A DNA stretch of 37,409 bases from positions 1 to 37,409 of the forward strand of contig JAAYCK010000017.1 in the NCBI GenBank assembly GCA_012729835.1, in the 5' to 3' direction. A program made the translations under genes and the position numbers. The notes below the pieces were generated by a model that made no database searches, was not told the origin of the DNA, and saw only the letters and a program-made list of their open reading frames with translations. The DNA comes from Syntrophomonadaceae bacterium. GTDB lineage: Bacteria; Bacillota; Syntrophomonadia; Syntrophomonadales; Syntrophomonadaceae. Positions 16,585 through 24,971 of the stretch are shown here, piece after piece. Within the stretch, counting starts at the first letter, position 1. The number at the start of each line of letters is the position of its first letter.

Positions 16585-17538
16585 ATGAAGGCTTCCAGGT
16601 GGAGGATGAAGCTATTTACCGGCAATGCCAATCCCTGTTTAGCAGAGGAAATTGCGAAATATTTAGGGATGCCGGTGGGCGATGCCAAGGTAAGACGCTT
16701 TTCCGATGGGGAGATAGGTTGCGCTATCGACGAAAGTGTGCGTGGAGTGGATGTCTTTGTAGTTCAGCCGACCTGTGGACCAGTTAATGACAACCTTATG
16801 GAGCTTCTCATCATGATCGATGCCTTTCGCCGGGCGTCGGCATCTCGAATTAATGCGGTAGTGCCCTATTATGGCTATGCCCGCCAGGATCGTAAAAGCA
16901 AGGCCCGCGATCCTATTACCGCCAAACTGGTTTCCAATCTGATGGTGGAAGCAGGTGCCAACCGCGTAGTTGCGGTAGATCTCCATGCTACTCAGATACA
17001 GGGTTTCTTTGATATACCGGTCGATCATCTGCCGGGTGTACCAACCATTGCCGAATATTTTAAGAGCAAAGGGATCAACCAAAATGCAGTTGTACTCTCT
17101 CCTGACGTAGGGGGTGTGACCCGGGCGCGAGATCTGGCCGCCAAGCTGGGTACGCCGCTTGCTATAGTGGACAAGCGTCGTCCGGAACCCAACAAGTCAG
17201 AAGTGATGAATGTCATAGGTGATGTCGAGAATAAAGATGTTATCATCATTGACGATATCATAGATACCGCCGGGACCGTCTGCCAATCCGCCCGCGTAAT
17301 GAAGGAGAAGGGCGCCCAAAAGATCTATTGCTGCTGCACCCACCCGGTATTTTCCGGACCGGCCATCAAGAACCTTTCCGAAGCTCCATTGGAAGAGATT
17401 GTAGTAACCAACACCATACCACTGGGTGAAAGCAAGAAGCAGGCCAATATGACAGTATTATCTATTGCACCCCTGATCGGCGAAGCCATCCTGCGCATCC
17501 ACGAAGACCTCTCGGTTTCCAAACTGTTCGAGGGGTAA
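16585..17538 (+). CDS. prs: ribose-phosphate pyrophosphokinase
   Basis: Prs makes PRPP from ribose-5-phosphate and ATP for nucleotide, histidine and tryptophan synthesis. The 317-residue protein has the N-terminal KLFTGNANPCLAEEIAKYLG, the ATP/flexible region YYGYARQDRKSKARDPITAKL, the DLHATQIQGFFD metal site, and the PRPP loop VIIIDDIIDTAGT near residue 220. The start ATG follows TAGGAGGA; the first seven residues (MKASRWR) are a small extension and initiation at the following Met cannot be excluded. Confidence 0.97.
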   Translation: MKASRWRMKLFTGNANPCLAEEIAKYLGMPVGDAKVRRFSDGEIGCAIDESVRGVDVFVVQPTCGPVNDNLMELLIMIDAFRRASASRINAVVPYYGYARQDRKSKARDPITAKLVSNLMVEAGANRVVAVDLHATQIQGFFDIPVDHLPGVPTIAEYFKSKGINQNAVVLSPDVGGVTRARDLAAKLGTPLAIVDKRRPEPNKSEVMNVIGDVENKDVIIIDDIIDTAGTVCQSARVMKEKGAQKIYCCCTHPVFSGPAIKNLSEAPLEEIVVTNTIPLGESKKQANMTVLSIAPLIGEAILRIHEDLSVSKLFEG

Positions 17539-17544
17539 GGGGTT

Positions 17545-17700
17545 ACGAATGGACGCAGATTTACGCAGATTTATTGGATTTGCGCAGACAGGAAATATGA
17601 TTATTTGCAGGACAAGTATAATTAGCAAGAGCTAATATTGTACTTGAAGTCGTGAATATTCTGCGTTGATCAGTTAAGATCAGCGTTATCTGTGTTGAAT
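17545..17700. repeat. ACGCAGAT/CACAGAT repeat tract between prs and pth
   Basis: The gap holds ACGAATGGACGCAGATTTACGC, a second GCGCAGACAGG, and the inverted forms TCTGCGTTGATC and TATCTGTGTTGAAT at the right end. The same words occur at 18536-18590, 18733-18775, 29921-29950, 31889-31967 and 36056-36080. They are a dispersed short-repeat family, not genes. Confidence 0.7.
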
Positions 17701-17716
17701 TCTTTTGAGGTTCATG

Positions 17717-18268
17717 ATGAAAGTAATAGTTGGTTTAGGGAATCCGGGGAAGAAGTACAGCGACACCCGGCATAATATCGGTTTCAGGGTTTTAGAGGAA
17801 GTAGCCCGGCGTCATGGGGTGCAAAAAGAGGAAAGCCGCTTTGACGCCTTGATCGCACATATCATGCTCGGCGGCCAGAAGGTTCTTCTGGTTAAGCCCC
17901 TTACCTACATGAATCTTTCCGGCAAGGCTGTCCAGCCGCTTCTGCATTGGTACAAAGCAGATCTTTCCGACCTGATAGTGGTATATGATGATATGGACCT
18001 TCCCGTGGGCAATCTTCGTCTGCGGGCTGATGGCGGCAGCGGCGGGCATAAGGGACTGACCTCGGTTATTGAACGCTTGGGCAGCCGGGAGTTCAACCGA
18101 CTCCGGCTGGGCATCGGGCGACCCACAGATGAAGCCATAGATTGGGTTTTGGGAACTTTTGCAGCGGATGAGAAGGAATTGGTCAAGGAAATGGTCGCCG
18201 GAGCGGCCGACCGTCTGGAATATTGGGTAGAGCAGGGCATAGTCAGGGCTATGAACGAATATAATTAA
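17717..18268 (+). CDS. pth: peptidyl-tRNA hydrolase
   Basis: Pth cleaves peptidyl-tRNA released from stalled ribosomes, recycling tRNA. I start it at ATG 17717, six bases after GAGG; an adjacent ATG at 17714 and a TTG at 17705 are too close to or inside that site. This gives 183 residues. Visible marks are GLGNPGKKYSDTRHNIGF with catalytic His19, KPLTYMNLSGKAV with the substrate-binding Asn, VYDDMDLPVG, and GGHKGLTSVIERLGSREFNRLRLGIGRP. It is spoVC in B. subtilis, where it likewise precedes fin and mfd. Confidence 0.97.
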   Translation: MKVIVGLGNPGKKYSDTRHNIGFRVLEEVARRHGVQKEESRFDALIAHIMLGGQKVLLVKPLTYMNLSGKAVQPLLHWYKADLSDLIVVYDDMDLPVGNLRLRADGGSGGHKGLTSVIERLGSREFNRLRLGIGRPTDEAIDWVLGTFAADEKELVKEMVAGAADRLEYWVEQGIVRAMNEYN

Positions 18269-18310
18269 GTGATGTAATAGGTGACACGGGCTGGGTCACG
18301 AGTGTTTATG

Positions 18311-18340
18311 GTATATTAACCAGCTCCTTTAGGGAAAATA
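18311..18340 (+). promoter_or_regulatory. possible forespore (sigma-F-like) promoter of fin
   Basis: GTATA at 18311-18315 and GGGAAAATA at 18332-18340 are 16 bp apart. The -35 fits sigma-F/G -35 boxes well; the -10 fits the sigma-F consensus only partly. In B. subtilis fin is expressed from a sigma-F promoter, which makes the placement reasonable. Confidence 0.35.
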
Positions 18341-18366
18341 TTCAAAAAGTCTAAAGGAGCAGGGGC

Positions 18367-18534
18367 ATGATGAAAATCTACCACATCTGTGAATGTTGTC
18401 AGCAGATATTCGATAACACCGAGGTGGATGGACCCGAAGGGGCGATTGGTCTGCAGGGCATCTGCGACGACTGCGCCAACGAACTCGGCCTGTATGACAA
18501 CCATACCACGAGTACCCAGCATTTTTATAACTAA
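18367..18534 (+). CDS. fin: anti-sigma-F factor Fin family protein
   Basis: This is a 55-residue protein (MMKIYHICECCQQIF...) with two zinc-knuckle-like pairs, C8-x-C10/C11 and GICDDCANEL (C33, C36). An AAGGAG lies seven bases before ATG 18367. B. subtilis Fin (YabK, 76 residues) is a small two-CxxC protein encoded exactly between pth and mfd. It binds sigma-F to help the forespore switch to sigma-G. Position, size and cysteine pattern support the call, though overall similarity cannot be measured here. The N-terminal cluster has three near-adjacent cysteines (ECCQQ), which is slightly unusual. This copy is shorter than the Bacillus one. Confidence 0.82.
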   Translation: MMKIYHICECCQQIFDNTEVDGPEGAIGLQGICDDCANELGLYDNHTTSTQHFYN

Positions 18535-18593
18535 GAGAGAACGAATCGACGCAGATAACGCAGATTAATAATGATTTACGCAGGAAGGGAAAA

Positions 18594-18703
18594 TGTCATT
18601 GCTGCGAAAGCTCGCGTCTTGTCTTTGCGAGGAGCGTTAGGGACGCGGCCATCTAAAACGGCATGACGCGGGGGAAGATTGCTTCGCTGCACTCGCAATG
18701 ACA
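18594..18703. repeat. REP-like dispersed repeat, copy 5
   Basis: TGTCATTGCTGCGAAAGCTCGCG and TTTGCGAGGAGCGTTAGGGACGC are followed by GGGGAAGATTGCTTCGCTGC and TCGCAATGACA. This copy is more diverged than the others. The 422-bp gap between fin and mfd also holds CACAGAT-type tracts at both sides and the 74-bp element described next. Confidence 0.8.
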
Positions 18704-18781
18704 ATTTGTTGCGTTTAGGGTCAGAAAGTTCTGTTCTATATCTGTGTTTATCTGTGTTGACGCAGGCATCAGGTATGCAAG

Positions 18782-18855
18782 CATATGCTGCACCTGGCCA
18801 TTTGGGGCTTAGACCAAGTAACCGTTGTTGTTTTCATGGATTTCTCGGTGACCAC
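18782..18855 (+). other. two-copy 74-bp conserved element, copy A (upstream of mfd)
   Basis: This element starts CATATGCTGCACC, contains GGGCTTAGACCAAG and GTTTTCAT, and ends CGGTGACCAC. A second copy lies at 28908-28980 in the same orientation; by eye about 60 of 74 positions agree. The end can form a small hairpin (TGACC, 7-nt loop, GGTCA at 18849-18865). I do not recognise it as a known riboswitch. It ends about 100 bp before the mfd start and may be a structured leader or a small mobile repeat. Confidence 0.6.
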
Positions 18856-18956
18856 TTTTGGGTCATCAAGGGTTCGTGTCGATTTGTGTTTAATTACTAT
18901 CATATGTGGGGGCTGATTTTTCGGCGTCCACCTTTGCTTGTGGGGAGGAAGCTTAA

Positions 18957-21900
18957 TTGGATCGAGATTTATTGGAGAAAATTGCTGCAACGGTCACTGG
19001 AAACCAGGATGTCCTGCTTACCGGTATGTCTGGTTTGGGCCGGGCGTTCTTTATTTCCGAGCTATTTGCATCCTTGCCCGGCAAGCTGATTTGTATGGTA
19101 GCCAGCGAAGAAAAGGCCTACGATCTGGTTCGTGAGCTGGACGGATTTCTAGATCGGGACCAGATACTGCTCTTTCCTGGTCGGGACCTGGTCTTTGTTA
19201 AGGAAAACTATTCATCGGCAGAGATCAACCGGGTGTTTACCCTGCAGGAATGCCTCGACCATCCGAATGCACGGAGTCTTATTATCACTACTCCGGCGGC
19301 GTTGAATTTTGCTATGATGTCTCCTCAGAACCTGCAGGCAGCTTCCATGACTCTGAGGACCGGTGATGAGCAGGATATTGAGCAGATCCTCAGACACTTG
19401 ATCGGCAGCGGGTATACCAGGGCCGACACCGTGAGCCGACCGGGAGAGTTTGCCGTACGTGGTGGCATTTTAGATATCTATCCTCTGAATCAAAAGGAAC
19501 CCTACCGGATCGATTTTTTTGGGGATCAGATCGAGAGTATCCGGCGCTTCGATGCAGACAGCCAGCGCTCGGGGAAGGCCTGTATCCAGTTCAGGGTTTT
19601 GCCGGCGGATGAATTGGCTCGGGAACCACTTGACTCTGATTTGTTGGATTATTTATCCCCGCGTGATGTGGTCTTTTTCGATGAACCAAGGGATTTCTAC
19701 AGGCAGATGGAACAAAACTCCAAACGCTACCGTGAACTGCTGCGGGAAGCCGGTAAGGAAGGGAAGGCTTTGCGGGAACTTCCGCTTATCGACCGGGAGA
19801 CGCTGCTGGCAGGTCTTGAAAAACAGGGGGTCATCTACCATTCGTTTTTCCCGGGCAATATACCTCAGGTCACGGTGACTCATATGGAGCATATCTCTCA
19901 GCAGGAAATGGAGACCTTTTACGGCAACTATGACCAGCTCTTTTCCCGTATCGGCGAGTGGCAGCAAAAAGGTTACGAGGTGGAAGTAGCTATCCGAAGC
20001 AAAGTAGCCCGCGACCGCTTGAAGAGCGACCTCAGCGATCATCATATCACTGGGGTGGAACTTACCAATCGCGTAATAGAGAAGGGTTTTATCAGCCAGA
20101 CCCTGCAGAAGGTATTGGTATCAGAGAAAGACATCTGGGGCAAGAGTGGCATTAAGGCGGCTAAGCGCAAACGCAGCCAGGAACGGGTCATCCTGGAAGA
20201 TCTAAAATTGGGTGACTATATTGTTCACGAAAGCTATGGAATCGGCATCTTTCGCGGGGTGACCCATGTGGAAACCGACAATGTAACCCGTGAATACATA
20301 TTGCTGCAATACGCCGGCACCGACAAGCTGTACCTGCCGATCGAGAAGCTGGATCACCTGTACAAGTACACTACCTCAGAGGAAAAAACACCGCGGCTAT
20401 CCAAGCTGGGCGGCAGTGAGTGGGAACGCACCAAGAAGAAGGTATCAGAATCCATTCAGGAAATGGCTGAGAAGCTGCTGGTGCTTTATGCTGGACGTCA
20501 GGCTCGGGAGGGCTACAAGTTCGCGCCTGATACCCCCTGGCAGCGTCAATTCGAACAGGATTTTCCCTTTGAAGAGACACCCGACCAATTAAAATCCATC
20601 AAGGATATCAAGCACGACATGGAATCCAGCCGGCCGATGGATCGCCTGGTTTGCGGAGATGTGGGCTATGGCAAAACTGAAGTGGCCATGCGGGCAGTTT
20701 TCAAGGCGATCATGGATGGCAAACAGGTAGCGATACTGGTGCCAACCACCGTGTTGGCCGAACAGCACTTCCAGACCTTCAACGAACGCTTTAAGCATTA
20801 CCCGACCGGGATAGAGGTATTGAGCCGCTTTCGCACGGCTGCCGAGCAGAGACGAATTATCAGCGACCTGAAGAAGGGGGTGGTGGACATCGTTATCGGC
20901 ACTCACCGCTTGCTTTCGGCTGATGTACAGTTCAAGGACCTGGGGCTGCTGGTAGTCGACGAAGAACACCGTTTCGGTGTGGCGCAGAAGGAAAAAATCA
21001 AGGCATTAAAGGAACTGGTAGATGTGGTAAGCCTGTCGGCCACTCCCATCCCACGCAGCCTGCATATGTCACTGACCGGGCTAAGGGACTTGTCAGTTAT
21101 CGAGACTCCTCCGCCGGAGCGCTATCCCATTACTACCTATGTGCTGGAATACAACGAGGAGATTTTAGCTCAGGCGGTATATCATGAGATAGAACGCGGC
21201 GGGCAGATATTTTTCGTACATAACCGCATCGAGGATATCCATCGGGTAAAGGCGCGGCTGGAGGAACTGCTGCCCGGGGTAAAAATCGGCGTGGGACACG
21301 GCAAGATGGCTGAAGAAGAATTGTCGCGCACCATGCTGGACTTTATGAATAACCGCTTTCAGCTCTTTCTCTGTACCACCATCATAGAATCAGGTCTGGA
21401 CATGCCGAATGTCAACACCATAATAGTGGATGAAGCTGACAAGATGGGATTGGCCCAGCTATATCAACTGCGGGGCCGGGTGGGACGGTCCAGTCGCGTA
21501 GCCTATGCCTACCTATGCTACCGGCCGGATAAGGTGATCACGGAAACCGCCCAGAAGAGGCTCAATGCTATCCGCGAGTTCAACGAGTTGGGGTCTGGTT
21601 TGAAGATCGCCCTGCGCGATCTGGAGATCCGCGGAGCCGGCAACATCTTGGGTTCTGAACAGCATGGGTTCATTCACGCCGTAGGCTTTGATCTCTACTG
21701 CCGCCTGCTGGAACAGGAGACCGCCCGATTAAAGGGAGAGGCTCCCCGAGAAGAGACTTCCACCCAGTTTGATATAGATGTAGATTACTATATACCGGAT
21801 GCCTACATCCCTGATTCAGGGACTAAGATACGGGTTTACCGGCGTCTGCTGCTGGCGGCTGAGTTGGAGGAGATCGAAGAGATCCGGGCCGAGCTTTTAG

Positions 21901-22163
21901 ATCGTTTCGGAGCCATGCCCGGACCGGTGGACAATTTCCTGAAGATATCGGCCTTACGGGTAAAGGCTCGCCATAAAGAGATCAAGGCGTTACGGCGCCG
22001 GGGCAAGGAAGTAGAGATCACCCTGGGGCGCAGCCTGCCGGTTGATTTCAATCAGAAAGCGGAAGGATTCCGCATCAAGAAGCTGGGGGCGACTAGCGTG
22101 GTCTTGTCGCTGGAAGGCTCGGCTTCTCTGGACGGGCTGGGGCAGATCCTGGAGTTGATTTAG
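18957..22163 (+). CDS. mfd: transcription-repair coupling factor
   Basis: Mfd removes RNA polymerase stalled at DNA lesions and recruits UvrA. The 1068-residue protein starts at TTG 18957, seven bases after GGGGAGGA. In order it shows a UvrB-like N-terminal module (GLGRAFFISELFASL, GGILDIYPLNQKEPYRIDFFGD), the polymerase-interacting CarD-like domain (GDYIVHESYGIGIFRGV), and a RecG-like translocase with Walker A GDVGYGKTE near residue 566, DEEH, SATPIPR and the QLRGRVGRSS motif. The C-terminal TRCF domain follows. It is about 100 residues shorter than the Bacillus protein, mostly by compaction rather than loss of a motif. Its last 71 bp overlap the converging gerAB-like gene. Confidence 0.98.
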   Translation: MDRDLLEKIAATVTGNQDVLLTGMSGLGRAFFISELFASLPGKLICMVASEEKAYDLVRELDGFLDRDQILLFPGRDLVFVKENYSSAEINRVFTLQECLDHPNARSLIITTPAALNFAMMSPQNLQAASMTLRTGDEQDIEQILRHLIGSGYTRADTVSRPGEFAVRGGILDIYPLNQKEPYRIDFFGDQIESIRRFDADSQRSGKACIQFRVLPADELAREPLDSDLLDYLSPRDVVFFDEPRDFYRQMEQNSKRYRELLREAGKEGKALRELPLIDRETLLAGLEKQGVIYHSFFPGNIPQVTVTHMEHISQQEMETFYGNYDQLFSRIGEWQQKGYEVEVAIRSKVARDRLKSDLSDHHITGVELTNRVIEKGFISQTLQKVLVSEKDIWGKSGIKAAKRKRSQERVILEDLKLGDYIVHESYGIGIFRGVTHVETDNVTREYILLQYAGTDKLYLPIEKLDHLYKYTTSEEKTPRLSKLGGSEWERTKKKVSESIQEMAEKLLVLYAGRQAREGYKFAPDTPWQRQFEQDFPFEETPDQLKSIKDIKHDMESSRPMDRLVCGDVGYGKTEVAMRAVFKAIMDGKQVAILVPTTVLAEQHFQTFNERFKHYPTGIEVLSRFRTAAEQRRIISDLKKGVVDIVIGTHRLLSADVQFKDLGLLVVDEEHRFGVAQKEKIKALKELVDVVSLSATPIPRSLHMSLTGLRDLSVIETPPPERYPITTYVLEYNEEILAQAVYHEIERGGQIFFVHNRIEDIHRVKARLEELLPGVKIGVGHGKMAEEELSRTMLDFMNNRFQLFLCTTIIESGLDMPNVNTIIVDEADKMGLAQLYQLRGRVGRSSRVAYAYLCYRPDKVITETAQKRLNAIREFNELGSGLKIALRDLEIRGAGNILGSEQHGFIHAVGFDLYCRLLEQETARLKGEAPREETSTQFDIDVDYYIPDAYIPDSGTKIRVYRRLLLAAELEEIEEIRAELLDRFGAMPGPVDNFLKISALRVKARHKEIKALRRRGKEVEITLGRSLPVDFNQKAEGFRIKKLGATSVVLSLEGSASLDGLGQILELI

Positions 22164-23235
22164 AGCTGGCACGTTTCTTTTGTATGCCGGCGGCTAAGAG
22201 AAGCAGCGTAGGATATAGAAAATTGACCGGAAAGGTAAACAGCGGCGAATATTTATTTTCTAATATGTCGTAAAGCATATCTGAGGGAAACATATAGAGG
22301 GTAAACACGCCCAGAACCAATCCAAGGGGCAATATAAGCTTAATGTAGTCTTTAAGGCGAAAGATATCCTGAACGATAAAGTTCAAACCCTGGTACAGTA
22401 TTATGATAGGCGTGATACCGGAGATCAACCATAGAAATAGAAAAATCAGCTCGAGGCGGCGAAATTCTCCGAAGCCAATCAAACGGTATATAAGGAACAA
22501 GGGGAAGCGGGTACTCTCGCTCAATTCGGGGCCCAGGATGGCCAGAGTCTCTGCGCTTAGAATGGCCAACAGCAGAGCACTGATCAGGTACCAGCCATAT
22601 ATCTGTTTGGTATGTTCCTTAATGGTGGCCACCAGCGGCAGGAATAGCCCGAGGACAACCACGATGGCAAAAGGCCAATCAGCTGAAAAGAAGGTGCCAG
22701 CGGCCAGGGGTTTCCAGGCTGATGCTAATGGTTTCAGATTACTGAAGTCGGCCAAAGGCAGGGCTATACCAATTCCCAGTATTAAGAATATAAGGCTTAT
22801 CCAGACTGAAAGCTCGCCTAAACGGCCTATTATGTTAAGTCCCTGGTAGAGGCAGTATACACAGGTGAGTATGATGATAAAGCACAACACTTCGACGGCT
22901 ATGGCAGGATTGATGAAGTTTAGCAGAATATAGAAATCGTAAAGCAGGCCGCAAGCAAATATAAATATCGACCATAAGAACAAGATATTCAGTATAGTAC
23001 CGGGAACTTTACCTAAAACCAGCGTGCTGATCTGGGTGATGCGTTGCCCCGGGAACATTTCATGGAGGCTTATTACCGCATACAATACCCATATACCAAT
23101 TACTGCGCCGGCCAGAATGGCGATCCAGGCGCTCTGAGCGGCCGTTATGCCTGGTACATAGACCAGTACACTGCCGATGAGCAATAAAAAGAGCAGCGCG
23201 GAAAATTGTTGGCTGGATATGGGCCTGTTTTCCAT
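22093..23235 (-). CDS. GerAB-family spore germination permease (second B subunit)
   Basis: This 380-residue membrane protein of the amino-acid-permease-like GerAB family has about ten hydrophobic segments, starting SSQQFSALLFLLLIGSVLVYVPG. In spores the B subunit binds germinants within the GerA/GerB/GerC receptor of the inner membrane. The start follows AGGGGA. It is the last gene of the minus-strand ger operon. The C-terminus ends in a Pro/Ser/Arg-rich tail (SKSTPGSAPARPEKPSLP) encoded antisense to the last 71 bp of mfd, so the stop codon appears to have moved into mfd. It is a paralogue of the B subunit at 27751. Confidence 0.93.
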   Translation of the reverse strand: MENRPISSQQFSALLFLLLIGSVLVYVPGITAAQSAWIAILAGAVIGIWVLYAVISLHEMFPGQRITQISTLVLGKVPGTILNILFLWSIFIFACGLLYDFYILLNFINPAIAVEVLCFIIILTCVYCLYQGLNIIGRLGELSVWISLIFLILGIGIALPLADFSNLKPLASAWKPLAAGTFFSADWPFAIVVVLGLFLPLVATIKEHTKQIYGWYLISALLLAILSAETLAILGPELSESTRFPLFLIYRLIGFGEFRRLELIFLFLWLISGITPIIILYQGLNFIVQDIFRLKDYIKLILPLGLVLGVFTLYMFPSDMLYDILENKYSPLFTFPVNFLYPTLLLLAAGIQKKRASSKSTPGSAPARPEKPSLPATRPR

Positions 23236-23257
23236 AGACGGTTTTCCCCTATACCTT

Positions 23258-23503
23258 TTATTTGATCTCGAAAAAGCCGGAAAAAGCCTGGTAAACTGGT
23301 TTGAACATCGCTAAAAACTTGTTGGGGTTAGGCAAAATGCTGGACTGAAGCGCGTAATCGACACCATAGGATAATCCAATCAAGAAGAGGCATGTTGCCA
23401 CCAGTATCTCATAATAGGCCTTTTGTTTTAGCGATGGTATTAGCGCTAAGAAAATGAATAACAACACGAATAATATTAGGATATAGTAGAGCACAGAGGC
23501 CAT
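23258..23503 (-). CDS. small two-helix membrane protein in ger operon
   Basis: This 81-residue protein starts at ATG 23503 (MASVLYYILILFVLLFIFLALIP), after AGGAGG; the frame extends further upstream into the GerAC gene but without a start site. Two hydrophobic segments (residues 3-22 and about 31-52) are linked by a basic loop (SLKQKAYYE). It sits 20 bp after a GerAC gene and 22 bp before a GerAB gene, so it is translated with them. Small membrane proteins such as GerD-like or GerXD subunits modulate some Ger receptors, but I see no clear match. The function is unknown. Confidence 0.8.
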   Translation of the reverse strand: MASVLYYILILFVLLFIFLALIPSLKQKAYYEILVATCLFLIGLSYGVDYALQSSILPNPNKFLAMFKPVYQAFSGFFEIK

Positions 23504-23523
23504 CTGCCGTCCTCCTGTTATTT

Positions 23524-24732
23524 TTACTGAAAACGGAACGATTTGCTTTGGATACTCGATTGGGTAATAACGGTTTTTACCCTTATATCGCTTTCTACCG
23601 ACGGGTAAATGGAGGGCCAATCAGGGTACAAGGCCTGCCATATTTCCGGTTCATACATATTGATCTTTCTCCCCCAGCCATTGATATCACTGCCCAGCAT
23701 CTGCGACTTTTCTATGCAGGCCGAGATCTGACGCTCTATCTCGCGGTTGGCGCTCTCTTCCAACTTCGGCATCATATTATAACGCAGCAGGTCGCTGGTT
23801 CCGGTTTGCTCATAGAAACTCAGCGCAGCTTGTACCTGGATATTCATTTTAATATTGTCTCCATTTATTTGCGGTTTCACCCGGGTACTGAAACCAAGCA
23901 CCTCAAAACCGATAATTTCCTTGGGATTCAGTGGTGATCTCATGGTAAAGTGCCCCCCTTTCCTGACCTTCGAATTCATCCAGTAATATCCCCGGCTTTC
24001 ATATTCACTAAGGGACCCTACCATTCTATTTTTCTTGAAGACCGCCATTCCATTCAGGACCGGAGACATTTTTTTATCGTTGGCTGCCACTTTATCAGGG
24101 TTATCCGCCGTAGCACCTTCAGCAACACCACCCTGCTCCGCCAGGGTGACCTGGGGGACCACCGGTTCGATGCCGGGAGTGGCCAGGCGATATGTAAACT
24201 CCTCCAGCGTCACCGGCACATATATTCCCAGCACCCGTTGGTTTTGCTGCAGCATATCCATTAATCCGGTCCCCAGGTCCGATCCTTGCGGCAATTGCGA
24301 CAGCAATACCTTTTCGGAAGTTGTTCCCCGGCAAATCAAAAGATCTGAATCAGGTCTCACATAGCGATTGCGGCTCATAAAATCGATACATAAGCCCAGA
24401 TCTTTACGTGCCAGGTCTTCACTCAACAGAAAGGCGTTTATATGAGCCCATTCCGGCACCAGGGAGAGAGAGAGCATCAAACGCCGCCCGGCGCCTGATA
24501 CACTATAGTCTACAGCACTAATAGTAATCGGTTTATTAGAAGCGCTGCCGATTTCACTGCTAGTTTGTGATTGGAGCAATTGTACCGTGACTGCCACTTG
24601 ATTTTTCGGGGCCAGATCAACACCCAGGCAAGTGGCGATAACACTGTCATTAATTTCCCGCAGGTCATAACAGCCGGTAATACCCACCACAATAAAGAGC
24701 AATGTGATAAAGGCAAGAGTTTTTTTAGCCAT
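23524..24732 (-). CDS. GerAC-family spore germination lipoprotein (second C subunit)
   Basis: This 402-residue lipoprotein has a signal peptide ending in the lipobox VGITGC, with lipidated Cys21, followed by YDLREINDSVIATCLGVD, the conserved GerAC opening. The C-terminal Ger(x)C domain includes SKVRKGGHFTMRSPLN and ends NGWGRKINMYEPEIWQALYPDW. GerC subunits sit on the outer face of the spore inner membrane as part of the receptor. The start follows AAGGAG. It is a paralogue of the GerAC at 24972, with which it shares the GWGxxI...P-E-W ending. Confidence 0.95.
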   Translation of the reverse strand: MAKKTLAFITLLFIVVGITGCYDLREINDSVIATCLGVDLAPKNQVAVTVQLLQSQTSSEIGSASNKPITISAVDYSVSGAGRRLMLSLSLVPEWAHINAFLLSEDLARKDLGLCIDFMSRNRYVRPDSDLLICRGTTSEKVLLSQLPQGSDLGTGLMDMLQQNQRVLGIYVPVTLEEFTYRLATPGIEPVVPQVTLAEQGGVAEGATADNPDKVAANDKKMSPVLNGMAVFKKNRMVGSLSEYESRGYYWMNSKVRKGGHFTMRSPLNPKEIIGFEVLGFSTRVKPQINGDNIKMNIQVQAALSFYEQTGTSDLLRYNMMPKLEESANREIERQISACIEKSQMLGSDINGWGRKINMYEPEIWQALYPDWPSIYPSVESDIRVKTVITQSSIQSKSFRFQ

Positions 24733-24747
24733 CTTGAGCTCCTTTGA

Positions 24748-24951
24748 TCAATCATTGGGCGCAACATGCGATATTAAGGCATTGAACGGTTCTTGCAGGG
24801 GCCAGCCATAGTAGAAGGCCAGACTGGCGTACAGACCAATCGCAAAGAGAGCAAAAAATACACTTAAATCTTTATACTGCCGCTTTTTGATCAGAGCAGG
24901 CGCCTCCATCAACAGAACCAGCAGATTAATGCCCAGGATAAGCCCTAGCAT
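24748..24951 (-). CDS. small membrane protein in ger operon
   Basis: This 67-residue protein, MLGLILGINLLVLLMEAPALIKK..., has two hydrophobic segments (about residues 2-19 and 30-48) around a charged loop (KKRQYKD), and ends in a short polar tail. A GAAGGGA lies about nine bases before the ATG. It lies between the two GerAC genes, with 15-20 bp gaps, so it belongs to the operon. Its two-helix plan resembles the 81-residue protein at 23258, though the sequences differ. The function is unknown; a receptor accessory subunit is the natural guess. Confidence 0.8.
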   Translation of the reverse strand: MLGLILGINLLVLLMEAPALIKKRQYKDLSVFFALFAIGLYASLAFYYGWPLQEPFNALISHVAPND

Positions 24952-24971
24952 GCGTTTCAGTCCCTTCTTGC

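Noticed and set aside
18269-18310. GTGAC...GTCAC hairpin after pth as a terminator
   Set aside because: Only five base pairs, no T-run, and it immediately precedes fin.
18782-18855. The 74-bp element as a known riboswitch (c-di-GMP, T-box, guanidine, cobalamin)
   Set aside because: None of the conserved cores of these classes can be found in either copy.
18679-19089. 136-codon plus-strand frame before and into mfd
   Set aside because: It runs through REP, the 74-bp element and the mfd start in another frame; it has no family similarity.
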